From assembly GCF_021325795.1 (NCBI RefSeq), contig NZ_JAHPZX010000001.1, positions 1,178,001 to 1,242,000 on the forward strand: DNA of 64,000 nt, given 5' to 3'. Positions 19,456 through 28,904 of this stretch are shown here, one piece after another. A model generated the notes under the pieces. The model was not told the DNA's origin. It was given only the letters and a program-made list of their open reading frames with translations, and searched no databases. The position numbers were made by a program, and so were the translations under genes. Each line of letters opens with the position of its first letter. The stretch's first letter is position 1. This DNA is from Bordetella sp. LUAb4 (GTDB lineage: Bacteria > Pseudomonadota > Gammaproteobacteria > Burkholderiales > Burkholderiaceae_B).

Positions 19456-20682
19456 ATGTTGCAAGCCGCCACCCACCCCCGCACGCCCCGCAGCCGTTCC
19501 ATTCGCGATCCCAAGCGCGCCGCTCAAGCCGAGCTCGCGGCCATGGCGAAAGCCAGCAAAGTCGACGCGGGCAGCGCCAAGGCCAAGAAGGCGAAGCCCG
19601 GGAAGACAGGCGCCAACCCCGGCGCGGACATGACAGCGCAAGCCGTGGTGGCCACTGGTGTGGTCTGCACCCCGGACATGGAATGCAAGGCTGCCGGCCT
19701 GGTCTATGTCGACGACAGCAAGCCAGGCGTCACGCGCCGTCTGGTGCGCGAGCACTTCCAGTATTTCGCCGCCGACGGCAGCCGCATCCGCGACCCGGAA
19801 GCGATCAAGCGCATCAACGCGCTGGCGATTCCGCCGGCCTATGTCGACGTATGGATCTGCCCCAAGGTCAACGGCCACATCCAGGCGACCGGCCGTGATG
19901 CGCGCGGCCGCAAGCAGTACCGCTATCACGACGCCTGGCACGAACTGCGCGGCAACAACAAATATGAGCAACTGTCCGAATTCGCCGGCGCGCTACCGCG
20001 TATCCGGCGCCAGGTCGAACGCGACATGGCGGGTGCGGGCCTGACCCAGGAAAAACTGGTGGCGGTGGTTGTGCGTCTGCTGGAAACCACCCTGGTGCGC
20101 ATCGGCACGCCCGCCTATGCGCGCACCAATGGCTCCTATGGCCTGACCACGCTGAAGCGGCGCCACATCACCGTGGCGGGCGGCCGCATCCGCTTGCGCT
20201 TTCGCGGCAAGAGCGGCGTCGAGCACGACGTGACCGTGGCCGATCGACGCATTGCCGCGGTGGTCAAGCGCTGCATGGAAATCTCCGGCCAGGAGCTGTT
20301 CCGCTATCTGGGCGAAGACGGCAGCCCGCGTGGCGTGGACTCAGGCAGCGTCAACGACTATCTGCGCGACGCCGGCCGCGCCGACTTCACCGCCAAGCAC
20401 TATCGCACCTGGGCCGGCTCCGTGCTGGCGCTGGCCCTGCTGCGCCAGCGTGCCTGGGAAAACGAGACGCAGGCCAAGCGGACCGTCGTGGAAGTGGTCA
20501 AGGAAGTCGCGCGGCGGCTGGGCAATACGCCGTCGGTCTGCCGCGAATGCTATATCCACCCGCGCGTGCTGCAGACTTATATCGAAGGCAAGCTCAAGGC
20601 CGACGGCCCGGCGCCCGCCAGCCCGCGCGGCCTGAACGCAGATGAAAGGCGCTTCCTGGCTTTCCTGAAAGCCGAGGCCTGA
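19456..20682 (+). CDS. DNA topoisomerase IB (poxvirus type)
   Basis: A 408-residue type IB topoisomerase that relaxes supercoils through a 3'-phosphotyrosine. The ATG at 19456 has AGGAG at the right distance; the frame continues upstream through a TTG at 19423 without ribosome-binding support. The N-terminal ~55 residues are Lys/Ala-rich and probably bind DNA non-specifically. The core shows DVWICP...HIQATGRDARGRKQYRYH, a catalytic arginine in KHYRTWAGS, and the nucleophile tyrosine in CRECYIHPRVL. Bacterial homologues are common in soil and environmental proteobacteria. It converges on PPK2. Confidence 0.92.
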   Translation: MLQAATHPRTPRSRSIRDPKRAAQAELAAMAKASKVDAGSAKAKKAKPGKTGANPGADMTAQAVVATGVVCTPDMECKAAGLVYVDDSKPGVTRRLVREHFQYFAADGSRIRDPEAIKRINALAIPPAYVDVWICPKVNGHIQATGRDARGRKQYRYHDAWHELRGNNKYEQLSEFAGALPRIRRQVERDMAGAGLTQEKLVAVVVRLLETTLVRIGTPAYARTNGSYGLTTLKRRHITVAGGRIRLRFRGKSGVEHDVTVADRRIAAVVKRCMEISGQELFRYLGEDGSPRGVDSGSVNDYLRDAGRADFTAKHYRTWAGSVLALALLRQRAWENETQAKRTVVEVVKEVARRLGNTPSVCRECYIHPRVLQTYIEGKLKADGPAPASPRGLNADERRFLAFLKAEA

Positions 20683-20783
20683 GCCGCGGTTCTGGCCTCG
20701 GCCTGACCTTCGCGGCCTGATCTTGCCTTACCTCTCGTGGCCTGATCCTCAGTTGAAGGTTGCCGTTCGAGGTCGGCCAGCCG

Positions 20784-21695
20784 CTAATACTTTTCCGGCA
20801 CCATCATGTTTTCCGGTACTGGATTGCGCGCGTAGTCGTCATGGCGCTCACGCTGCGGCAGCACCACCATCGGCAGCTCCGTCTCGACATAGGGCATCTG
20901 GCCCAGCAGGTGGTCGATGCAGTTCAAGCGGGCGCGCTTCTTGTCCACGGCCTGCACTACCCACCATGGCGCCTCGGGGATATGCGTGCGCTCCAGCATG
21001 ATCTCCTTGGCGCGCGTGTAGTCCTCCCAGCGCCGGCGCGATTCCAGGTCCATGGGGCTCAGCTTCCATTGCTTGAGCGGGTCGTGGATGCGGCCCATGA
21101 AGCGGATCTCCTGTTCATCGTCGGTGATGGAGAACCAATACTTGATCACCTGGATGCCGGACCGAACCAGCATCTTTTCGAACTCGGGCACCGAGCGGAA
21201 GAATTCTTCGTACTGCTCGTCGTTGCAGAAGCCCATCACCCGTTCGACGCCCGCGCGGTTGTACCAGCTGCGGTCGAACAGCACCATCTCGCCGGCGGCG
21301 GGCAGGTGCGACACGTAGCGCTGGAAATACCACTGCGTGCGTTCGCGGTCGTTGGGCGCCGGTAGCGCGGCCACGCGGCAGACACGCGGGTTCAGACGCT
21401 GGGTGATGCGCTTGATCACACCGCCCTTGCCGGCGGCATCCCGCCCTTCGAACACGATGACCACTTTGTGGCCCGTGGAAACCACCCAGCTCTGCAGCTT
21501 GACCAGCTCGCCTTGCAGGCGCAGCAGTTCGCGGAAATAGAGGCGGCGGAAGGCGCGCTCTTCGTCGTCGACTTCGGCACGGCCTTCCAGCTCTTCGAAG
21601 GTGCGGTCCTCCAGTTCGAGTTCCAGTTCTTCGTCGTAATGGTCGGCCAGGTCGCGGTGCAGGCGGCGCAGCAGTTCGGGATCGATGGGGGACAC
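20784..21695 (-). CDS. ppk2: Polyphosphate kinase 2 (PPK2)
   Basis: A 303-residue PPK2 that phosphorylates nucleoside diphosphates (or monophosphates) with polyphosphate. Motifs are Walker A EGRDAAGKGGVIK, the RTQWYFQRY stretch, and Walker B LFDRSWYNRAGVERVMGF. I choose the GTG at 21695 because GGAG precedes it and homology starts with SPIDPELL; upstream sequence in frame shows no similarity. A single PPK2 domain of this length suggests the class I type. It lies convergent with topoisomerase IB. Confidence 0.93.
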   Translation of the reverse strand: MSPIDPELLRRLHRDLADHYDEELELELEDRTFEELEGRAEVDDEERAFRRLYFRELLRLQGELVKLQSWVVSTGHKVVIVFEGRDAAGKGGVIKRITQRLNPRVCRVAALPAPNDRERTQWYFQRYVSHLPAAGEMVLFDRSWYNRAGVERVMGFCNDEQYEEFFRSVPEFEKMLVRSGIQVIKYWFSITDDEQEIRFMGRIHDPLKQWKLSPMDLESRRRWEDYTRAKEIMLERTHIPEAPWWVVQAVDKKRARLNCIDHLLGQMPYVETELPMVVLPQRERHDDYARNPVPENMMVPEKY

Positions 21696-21787
21696 GTCAG
21701 GCTCCAGGAGTCGGGCGCACCTATCGTATGACGTAGCCGTGGCAAAAATATGACTGAATCGCAACGTGCGCCGGTCTGGTCCTAGTC

Positions 21788-23344
21788 CTAGTCCGCCGCG
21801 ATGTGCATTTCCTCGGCGGCGGGCGCGGCGGCTTTCTTGTTCACCCGCAGGAAGATCAGGCAGGGGATGGCGGCCAGGGTCATCCACAGCATCAGCCGGA
21901 AGTCATCCAGATAGGCGACGAATGCCGCCTGGTTGTCGACCATGGCATTGAGCGCGGCCAGGCCGGCAGGGGCATGCACGTCGAAGACCTGGGACAAGGC
22001 GTCCGGATGCTCCATCAAGGTCTCGGCGGAAATCAGCGTCGCCAGGGATGCATGCATGGTGGAGGAATTGCGCACGAACAAGCTCTGCATCACTGAAATA
22101 CCGATGCTGCTGCCGATATTGCGCGACAGGCTGTAGATTGCGGTGCCGTCCGAACGCAGGCTGCGATCCAGGGTGGAGAACGTCATGGTGGTCAGCGGCA
22201 CGGAGATGAAGCCCAGGCCCAGCCCCTGGATGAAGCCGGGAATGGCGATCTCCCATTCGGTGACCTGGGGGCTGTAGCCGGCCATCTGCCACAGCGACAA
22301 TGCCGTCAGGCCAAAGCCCAGCGCCAGGATCAGGCGGCCGTCGACCCGACCCACCATGCGGCCGGCGAAGAGCATGGACACCATGGTGCCGGCGCCGCTG
22401 GGCGCGGTGACCAGGCCGGTGGTCACCACCGGATAGCCGAGGACGGTCTGCAGCATGGGCGGCAACAGGGCGCGCGTCGCATACAGCAGCAGACCCACCA
22501 GGAAATAGAAAGCCAGGCCCATGGCGAAGTTGCGGTCGCGCAGCAGGTCCACCTTGAAGAAGGAGTCGCGGCCGGCCGTGGCCGTGTGCAGCAGGAAGAA
22601 CGTGAACGCGATGAAGGCGGCGATGGCGTAGACGCGGATCTCGATGGCATCGAACCAGTCGACCTGCTCGCCACGGTCCAGCAGCAGTTGCAGCAGGCCG
22701 ATGGACAGGGCCAACGTGGCGAACCCGAACAGATCGAAACGCCGGGGCGCGGCGTGCGCGTCGTCTTCATGGATGTAGCGGTAGACGCCATAGAACGACA
22801 GGATGCCCACCGGCAGATTGATCAGGAAAACCCAGCGCCAGTTCATATTGTCGGTCAGCCACCCGCCCAGGGTAGGGCCGAGAATGGGTCCCAGCATCAC
22901 GCCCATGCCCCATACGGCCATGGCGCGGCCATGGTCCTTGGGCTCGTTGATGTCCAGCATCACGGCTTGGGACAGCGGCACCAGCGCGGCGCCGAAAGCG
23001 CCCTGCAGCAGCCGCGCCACGACGATTTCCAGCATATTGCCGGCCGCGCCGCAGGCCAGCGACATGATGGTGAAACCGGCGATGGACACAAGGAACACCT
23101 TCTTGCGGCCATAGCGCCCGTTAAGCCAACCCGTCACCGGCGTGGCGATGGCGGCCGCCACGATATACGAGGTCAGCACCCAGGTGATCTGGTCCTGCGA
23201 CGCCGACAGTCCGCCCGCCATATGTGGCAGCGCCACGTTGGCGATGGTGCTGTCCAGGGTCTGCATGATGGTGGCCAGCATGACGGACACCGTGATCATC
23301 AGACGATGCGGAACGACGGGGGCCTGCGATTCAGTGTTCATCAA
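21788..23344 (-). CDS. DHA2-family MFS multidrug transporter (EmrB/QacA type)
   Basis: A 518-residue inner-membrane proton antiporter with 14 predicted transmembrane helices. The DHA2 signature runs MLATIMQTLDSTIANVALPHMAGGL near the N-terminus, then SYIVAAAIATPVTGWLNGRYGRKKVFL and GPILGPTLGGWLTDNMNWRWVFLINLPVG. It probably exports hydrophobic drugs or an endogenous toxic metabolite, perhaps with an EmrA partner elsewhere, since none is adjacent. It is transcribed after a marR gene in the same direction. An 18-bp palindromic operator lies 2 bp before its start codon, so repression by that MarR protein is very likely. Confidence 0.93.
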   Translation of the reverse strand: MMNTESQAPVVPHRLMITVSVMLATIMQTLDSTIANVALPHMAGGLSASQDQITWVLTSYIVAAAIATPVTGWLNGRYGRKKVFLVSIAGFTIMSLACGAAGNMLEIVVARLLQGAFGAALVPLSQAVMLDINEPKDHGRAMAVWGMGVMLGPILGPTLGGWLTDNMNWRWVFLINLPVGILSFYGVYRYIHEDDAHAAPRRFDLFGFATLALSIGLLQLLLDRGEQVDWFDAIEIRVYAIAAFIAFTFFLLHTATAGRDSFFKVDLLRDRNFAMGLAFYFLVGLLLYATRALLPPMLQTVLGYPVVTTGLVTAPSGAGTMVSMLFAGRMVGRVDGRLILALGFGLTALSLWQMAGYSPQVTEWEIAIPGFIQGLGLGFISVPLTTMTFSTLDRSLRSDGTAIYSLSRNIGSSIGISVMQSLFVRNSSTMHASLATLISAETLMEHPDALSQVFDVHAPAGLAALNAMVDNQAAFVAYLDDFRLMLWMTLAAIPCLIFLRVNKKAAAPAAEEMHIAAD

Positions 23345-23346
23345 AC

Positions 23347-23364
23347 TAATAACTTCCGTTATTA
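23347..23364. promoter_or_regulatory. MarR operator in front of the DHA2 transporter
   Basis: TAATAACTTCCGTTATTA lies immediately upstream of the transporter start. It is the exact reverse complement of the 18-mer in front of marR (23941–23958). Two identical AT-rich dyads in GC-rich sequence, one before each gene, are strong evidence for a shared MarR-family binding site. Confidence 0.88.
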
Positions 23365-23392
23365 CTCGGGCAAAAAAAAGAGCGGTCGGGTT

Positions 23393-23415
23393 GGGCGCGC
23401 CGCCGTGGCGCGCCC
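23393..23415 (-). terminator. Strong inverted repeat after marR, possible terminator
   Basis: The arms GGGCGCGCC and GGCGCGCCC are separated by five bases, 12 bp past the marR stop in the direction of transcription. A run of eight T follows only after ~13 bases, so termination is plausible but not textbook. Confidence 0.5.
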
Positions 23416-23426
23416 GCCGCCTTGCA

Positions 23427-23921
23427 TCAACTGAAGCGGGTCAGGAGCTTGCGCAGCAGGCGCTCCAGTTCATCGACTTCCCGCGGCTCGAAGCCTTCGA
23501 ACATCTCCTTCAGCTGCGTGCGCCGGCGCGGCATGTTTTCCTTCACGAACGCCAGGGCCTGGGGGGTCAGTTGCAGGAACACCTGACGCCGGTCCGTTTC
23601 GCTGCCGATGCGTTCGACGAAGCCCTGTCGCTCCAGTTCCTTGGCCACCCGCGTGCTGTTGGTGCGGGAGGAATTCATGAAGACGCTCAGTTCCGACGGC
23701 TTGAGCCGGTGCCCTTCAGCCGCGTAGATCACCACCAGCGACGTCCACAACGTGGAGTTCAGGCCGTGCGTCTTCAGCGGCTCGTCCATGGAATCGGCCA
23801 TGCGGGTGGCAACGTGCAGGACCAGCCGGCTGAGCACCGATTCGCGCAATGGCTGGCGCGACGCCAGGCGCTGCGCCAGGTCGCGCATGGCCTGCTCGAA
23901 AGGTTCGAAAGAAGACGTCAT
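23427..23921 (-). CDS. MarR-family transcriptional regulator
   Basis: A 164-residue winged-helix repressor. The DNA-binding part is visible as LKPSELSVFMNSSRTNSTRVAKELERQGFVERIGSETDRRQVFLQLT, where the DRR wing is typical of MarR. The protein resembles EmrR/MprA-type regulators that sense aromatic or drug-like ligands. It lies upstream of the DHA2 transporter on the same strand. Identical 18-bp operators precede both genes, predicting autorepression plus repression of the pump. Confidence 0.93.
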   Translation of the reverse strand: MTSSFEPFEQAMRDLAQRLASRQPLRESVLSRLVLHVATRMADSMDEPLKTHGLNSTLWTSLVVIYAAEGHRLKPSELSVFMNSSRTNSTRVAKELERQGFVERIGSETDRRQVFLQLTPQALAFVKENMPRRRTQLKEMFEGFEPREVDELERLLRKLLTRFS

Positions 23922-23940
23922 GAGGTGCGGGGGAGCGAAC

Positions 23941-23958
23941 TAATAACGGAAGTTATTA
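23941..23958. promoter_or_regulatory. MarR operator in front of marR
   Basis: TAATAACGGAAGTTATTA, 19 bp before the marR start codon, is the exact reverse complement of the operator in front of the transporter gene. This predicts autoregulation. Confidence 0.88.
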
Positions 23959-24025
23959 TAGGTCGCCTCAGCTTTCATTTGCCTTTGCATCGTCCTTGGG
24001 ATGCGCCCGGGGCGCCGCAGCCCCA

Positions 24026-24048
24026 GGCCGGGCCGGGCCGGGCCGGGG
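24026..24048. repeat. Short GGGCC-type pentanucleotide run
   Basis: About four consecutive GGCCG/GGGCC units in the 200-bp gap between marR and the metQ-like stop. The gap otherwise holds no coding potential that I can support. Confidence 0.6.
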
Positions 24049-24122
24049 TCGGTGCCTGAGGCGGAGGATTCGTTGCATGCCGCGCGGGCGCGCGATGCGT
24101 CCGCGCCGCGGCGCGAGCGGCG

Positions 24123-24914
24123 TCAGAACGCGGGAACGACCGCCCCCTTGTACTTGTCCTGGATGAACTTCTTCACGTCCGCAGTGTGCAGCGCCTGCAC
24201 CAGCTTCGTCAGCGCGGGCGAGTTCTTGTTGTCCTCGCGCGCGACGATCAGGTTGGCGTAGGGCGAATCCGCGCCTTCGATGAAGAGGGCGTCACGGGTC
24301 GGCACCAGGCCAGCTTCCAAGGCGTAATTGGTGTTGATCAAGGCCAGATCCACATCATCCAGCGAACGCGGCAGCATGGCCGCTTCCAGTTCGCGGAACT
24401 TCAGATGCTTTGGGTTATTGGCCACGTCCAGGGCCGTGGCCTGGATATTGGACGGGTCCTTCAGGGTGATCAGGCCCTGTTTGGCCAGCAGCAAGAGCGC
24501 GCGGCCACTGTTGGAAGGATCGTTGGGAATGGCCACGGTCGCGCCGTCCTTCAGATCGGCCAGCTTCTTGATCTTGCGGGAATAGGCGCCGAAAGGCTCC
24601 ACGTGCACGGCCGCCACGGCGACCAGATGCGCCCCGCGATCCTTGTTGAAGGCGTCCAGATACGGCTTGTGCTGGAAGAAATTGGCGTCGACCTGCTTGT
24701 CGACGGTCTGCAGATTGGGCTGGACGTAATCGCTGAACACCTTGATGTCCAGGTCCACCCCCTCACGCGCCAGGGTGGGTTTGACGAATTCCAGGATTTC
24801 AGCGTGCGGGACCTGGGTCGCCGCGATCACCAGTTTCTCCGCCGCCGGCGCGGTACCGGCCAGCAGCAGCGCGCCGGCCAGGGCGGCGATTGCGCGTAGG
24901 GATGTCTTGAACAT
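24123..24914 (-). CDS. MetQ/NlpA-family substrate-binding protein
   Basis: A 263-residue periplasmic binding protein of the methionine-uptake (MetQ/NlpA) family. The signal peptide is MFKTSLRAIAALAGALLLAGTAPA. The family core follows: KLVIAATQVPHAEILEFVKP, DIKVFSDYVQPN, VDANFFQHKPYLD, PNDPSNSGRAL and NTNYALEAGL. No clear lipobox cysteine is visible at the cleavage site, so it may be soluble rather than lipidated. The ATG at 24914 begins the signal peptide; the longer frame upstream encodes a repeat. No metN or metI is adjacent, so it depends on a transporter elsewhere or is an orphan. Confidence 0.9.
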   Translation of the reverse strand: MFKTSLRAIAALAGALLLAGTAPAAEKLVIAATQVPHAEILEFVKPTLAREGVDLDIKVFSDYVQPNLQTVDKQVDANFFQHKPYLDAFNKDRGAHLVAVAAVHVEPFGAYSRKIKKLADLKDGATVAIPNDPSNSGRALLLLAKQGLITLKDPSNIQATALDVANNPKHLKFRELEAAMLPRSLDDVDLALINTNYALEAGLVPTRDALFIEGADSPYANLIVAREDNKNSPALTKLVQALHTADVKKFIQDKYKGAVVPAF

Positions 24915-24933
24915 GGGTTGTTTCCTCCAGAGT

Positions 24934-24975
24934 CTGATACCGGGCACGCCGATGCTGATACCCGGCACGCCGATG
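24934..24975. repeat. Tandem 21-bp duplication upstream of the metQ-like gene
   Basis: Two adjacent 21-bp copies differ at one base and lie about 20 bp before the start codon of the metQ-like gene. The duplication may alter promoter or leader spacing; no known riboswitch fold is evident here. Confidence 0.75.
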
Positions 24976-25302
24976 ATGCAGGGCCGTGGCGATGGCATAC
25001 CCGAAGCTTCCTGCCGCGCCGCACGGGACAGTGCGGCAAGGGAAATGAATCTACACGATGCGGACTTATTTGTATCCCATATTCACATAGCGCGCGGAAG
25101 TAAGGATTATTCCGAGTAGAAGGCGAATCCGGGCCGGGGCCGGGGCCGCGTCCAAGTTCAAGTCCGGAGCCGCGTCCGGGGACGCCCCCTCCTGCCCCAT
25201 GCGGGACGATTTTCAGGGGAGATAGGCCCTGCCCCCCCGTGGGTACTACAATTGCGCCTGTGCTTCGTCGGTTAGGCGTCTGATTGCCCGCCGGCGGAAA
25301 CG
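24976..25302. other. Non-coding region between metQ-like gene and argB
   Basis: About 330 bp without a supported gene. It contains GGGCCG-type repeats around 25130–25155 and a possible argB promoter region near 25240–25260. The stretch ends in the terminator-like hairpin at 25303. Confidence 0.5.
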
Positions 25303-25328
25303 GCCTGCCATCCTTGCAGGCTTTTTTT
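25303..25328 (+). terminator. Intrinsic terminator 33 bp upstream of argB
   Basis: GCCTGC and GCAGGC are separated by seven bases and followed immediately by seven T. This is a proper rho-independent terminator facing argB, with no plus-strand gene upstream for it to terminate. It may be an attenuator in the argB leader or the end of a small RNA starting near 25250. Confidence 0.75.
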
Positions 25329-25352
25329 CATCTCCCTTTATTCCCGGGGTAA

Positions 25353-26263
<911 letters not shown>

Positions 26264-26264
<1 letters not shown>

Positions 26265-27007
26265 TGCTGGCGCAACGCCATCTGCTGCGGCCGGCGGCGC
26301 GCCTGCGCCGCTCGCGCCGCGTCGGCACGGGCGCCAGCCGGCGCCTTTGGCTTTTCGATCTCGACAACACGCTGCACAACACCTCGCACGCCATCTTCCC
26401 GCTCATCGACGCGGGCATGACGCGCGCGGTGGAGCAAGCGTTGGGGGTGGACACGGCCACCGCCAACTCGCTGCGGCGGGAGTACTGGAAACGCTACGGC
26501 GCCACGGTCATCGGCCTGGTCAAGCACCACGGCGTCGACGCCGATGAATTCCTGCGCTCGAGCCACGACTTCGACGTCAGGCCGCTGATCCGTTCGGAAA
26601 GCGGCCTGGCCGCCAAGCTGCGGCGCCTGCCGGGACGCAAGGTGCTGCTGACCAATGCGCCCTTTCACTATGCGCGCGCCGTGCTGCGGCATATGGGCCT
26701 GCTGCGCCAGTTCGAGAGCCTGTGGTCGATCGAGCACATGCGCTGGCACGGTGGGTTCCGCCCCAAGCCTTCGCCGGCGCTGCTGCGTCATGTGCTGGCG
26801 CGCGAAGGCGCCTCGCCCCGAGATACGGTGCTGGTCGAGGACACGCTGGCCAATCTGCGGGGCGCCCGCCGGGCCGGCCTGCGCACGGTTCACGTCTTTC
26901 ACCCCGGCACGCCGTTCGCCAGTGGGTTGCGGCAACGGCCGGCCTATGTGGACTTGCGGGTAAACTCGGTCAGCGAGCTGCTGCTGAGCCGGCGGCCCCT
27001 GCGCTAG
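26264..27007 (+). CDS. Pyrimidine 5'-nucleotidase (HAD superfamily)
   Basis: A 247-residue HAD hydrolase of the yeast SDT1/PHM8 type that dephosphorylates pyrimidine (or damaged) nucleoside monophosphates. Motif I is FDLDNTLHNTSHAIFP, motif II the LLTNAP strand, the motif III lysine is in RPKPSP, and motif IV is VLVEDTLANL. The first ~28 residues are Arg/Ala-rich with no homology, so the true start may lie slightly downstream of the overlapping ATG. argB–nucleotidase–slmA is a recurrent order in Burkholderiales. Confidence 0.9.
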
Positions 27008-27105
27008 ACGCCGCGTGGCCCCCGCCGCGCCGCGCGGCAGGGACGCCGACAGCACGTAATCCATCCACCTACTTTGAATAATCCGCGCCCGACGCGGCGA
27101 CAGCC

Positions 27106-27693
27106 ATGGCAAGCAGACCCGGCGAGAAAAAAACGCAGATACTGCAGACGCTGGCCGAGATGCTGGAACAACCGCATGCCGCGCGCATCACCACCGCCGC
27201 GCTGGCCGGTCGCATGCAGGTTTCGGAAGCGGCGCTGTATCGGCATTTCGCAAGCAAGGCCCAGATGTTCGAAGGCCTGATCGAGTTCATCGAAACGACC
27301 ATCTTCACCTTGGTCAACCAGATCAACACCGCCGAGCCACGCGGCGTGCAGCAGGCGCGCGGCATGATAGCCATGTTGCTGTCTTTCTCTGAAAAGAACA
27401 AAGGCATGACCCGCGTGCTGACAGGCGATGCCCTGGTCACCGAGGACAACCGCCTGCAGGAACGCATCAACCACATCAACGACCGCATCGAGGCCTCGAT
27501 CAAGCAGGCCTTGCGCGTCGCCGTCGAAGACGGCGGCCTGCCGACGGACGCCGACATCACCGCCCATGCCAGCCTGCTGACCCATTTCGTGCTGGGCCGC
27601 TGGCTGCGCTACGCCCAGAGCGGCTGGCGCGTGCCGCCGACCGCCCATCTGGAAGAGCAGTTGCGGCTGACCCTGGGAGCGGCTGCGACCTGA
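27106..27693 (+). CDS. slmA: Nucleoid occlusion factor SlmA
   Basis: A 195-residue TetR-fold protein that binds DNA sites across the chromosome and blocks FtsZ assembly over the nucleoid. The helix-turn-helix is ITTAALAGRMQVSEAALYRHFASKAQMFEGLIEFIE, a close match to SlmA. The C-terminal half carries the typical LLSFSEKNKGMTRVLTGDAL and HFVLGRWLRYAQSGW. It follows the HAD gene by 98 bp. Confidence 0.95.
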   Translation: MASRPGEKKTQILQTLAEMLEQPHAARITTAALAGRMQVSEAALYRHFASKAQMFEGLIEFIETTIFTLVNQINTAEPRGVQQARGMIAMLLSFSEKNKGMTRVLTGDALVTEDNRLQERINHINDRIEASIKQALRVAVEDGGLPTDADITAHASLLTHFVLGRWLRYAQSGWRVPPTAHLEEQLRLTLGAAAT

Positions 27694-27711
27694 CACGGGC
27701 GTACGACGCGC

Positions 27712-28788
27712 TCAATCCGCCTTGATGTTCGCCTTCTGGATCACCATGGTCCACTTGTCGATCTCGGCCTTGATCTCCTGCGCCGTGCCCTGCGGCGTGG
27801 CGTATTCGGCGATGACACCCTGCTCCAGCATCTGCGCCTTCACCGCGTCGCTGGAAAGCACCTTCTTCAACGCGCCATTGAGCTTGTCGATCACGGCCGG
27901 CGGCGTGCCAGCCGGCGCCAGGATGCCGAACATGGAGCTGACCTCGAAGCCCTGCAGGCCGGCCTCCGATGCGGTGGGCAGATCGGGCAAGGTAGGAATG
28001 CGCTTGGCCGATGCGGCTGCCAGCGGACGCAGGTTGCCGCCCTTGATCTGCGGCTGGGCCGCCGGCGCGGTTTCGATCATGGTCAGCACCTGGCCACCCA
28101 CCAGGTCGGTCATGGCTGGGCCGCTGCCGCGATAAGGGACGTGCAGCATGTCCACCCCGGCCGCCACTTTGAACAATTCACCGGCCAGATGCTGCGGCGA
28201 ACCATTGCCGGACGACGCGAAGGTCAGTTGGCCAGGCTTGGACTTGGCCAGGGCGATGAGCTCCTGCAGGTTCTTGGCCGGCACCTGGGGATTGACCACG
28301 AAGACCAGCGGCACGCGGCCCAGCATCGATACCGGCGCGAAACTCTTCTGCAGGTCATAGGGCACTTTGCTGCCGTACAACGCGGCATTGATGGAGTGGC
28401 TGGTCAGCGCGCCCATCAGCAGCGTATAGCCATCGGGTGCCGCGGCAGCCACGGCCGCGGCGCCGATATTGCCCGTGGCGCCGGCGCGATTCTCCACCAC
28501 CACCGACTGATTCAATTCATGGCCCAGCGCCTGGGCGGCGACCCGGCCGATCACGTCGGTGGCGCCTCCGGGCGGATAAGGCACGATCAGGCGGATGGGC
28601 TTGTCGGGGTAGTCAGCCGCCTGCGCGGCCAAGGGCGCGGCGGCCGCCAGCAAGCCGGTGAGCGCCAGGGCACCGGCCAGAACCGCGCGGCGCGGCGCCG
28701 ACATGGCTGGCGTCAGAAGCGGGGTGGCCGGCGGCGAGGCGCCGTTCACGGTCGGGACGCGCAGGAACTGCCCGCGGTTGGATCGCAT
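27712..28788 (-). CDS. Bug/TctC-family tripartite tricarboxylate transporter receptor
   Basis: A 358-residue periplasmic solute-binding protein. An N-terminal extension precedes a signal peptide (RRAVLAGALALTGLLAAAAPLAAQA). The mature protein begins DYPDKPIRLIVPYPPGGATDVIGR, the hallmark of Bug proteins, which are greatly expanded in Bordetella. HVPYRGSGPAMTDLVGGQV and LAPAGTPPAVIDKLN are further family blocks. The start chosen at 28788 could instead be an internal ATG just before the signal peptide. It diverges from the IlvD/Edd dehydratase and probably binds the acid substrate of that pathway. Confidence 0.92.
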   Translation of the reverse strand: MRSNRGQFLRVPTVNGASPPATPLLTPAMSAPRRAVLAGALALTGLLAAAAPLAAQAADYPDKPIRLIVPYPPGGATDVIGRVAAQALGHELNQSVVVENRAGATGNIGAAAVAAAAPDGYTLLMGALTSHSINAALYGSKVPYDLQKSFAPVSMLGRVPLVFVVNPQVPAKNLQELIALAKSKPGQLTFASSGNGSPQHLAGELFKVAAGVDMLHVPYRGSGPAMTDLVGGQVLTMIETAPAAQPQIKGGNLRPLAAASAKRIPTLPDLPTASEAGLQGFEVSSMFGILAPAGTPPAVIDKLNGALKKVLSSDAVKAQMLEQGVIAEYATPQGTAQEIKAEIDKWTMVIQKANIKAD

Positions 28789-28854
28789 GGTCTTGTCTCC
28801 GTTGTTGCGCGCCTCGTGATGGGCCCGCCTTTTTAGAACGACCATCATAGAAAG

Positions 28855-28889
28855 TTGATGATACTATCGTCAACATTATTATCGATAAT
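28855..28889. promoter_or_regulatory. Two palindromes in the tctC/dehydratase divergent promoter
   Basis: TTGATGATA and TATCGTCAA (one mismatch) flank a single C at 28855–28873. The perfect dyad ATTATCGATAAT follows at 28878–28889, 15 bp before the dehydratase start. Their AT-rich character and location fit operators for the GntR regulator encoded at 30684. The match to that regulator is inferred. Confidence 0.6.
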
Positions 28890-28904
28890 CTACCGAGACT
28901 GACG

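Noticed and set aside
17467-19971. An 834-codon minus-strand frame opposite the GH15 and topoisomerase genes
   Set aside because: Same kind of shadow; no motif, whereas the plus-strand proteins are clear family members.
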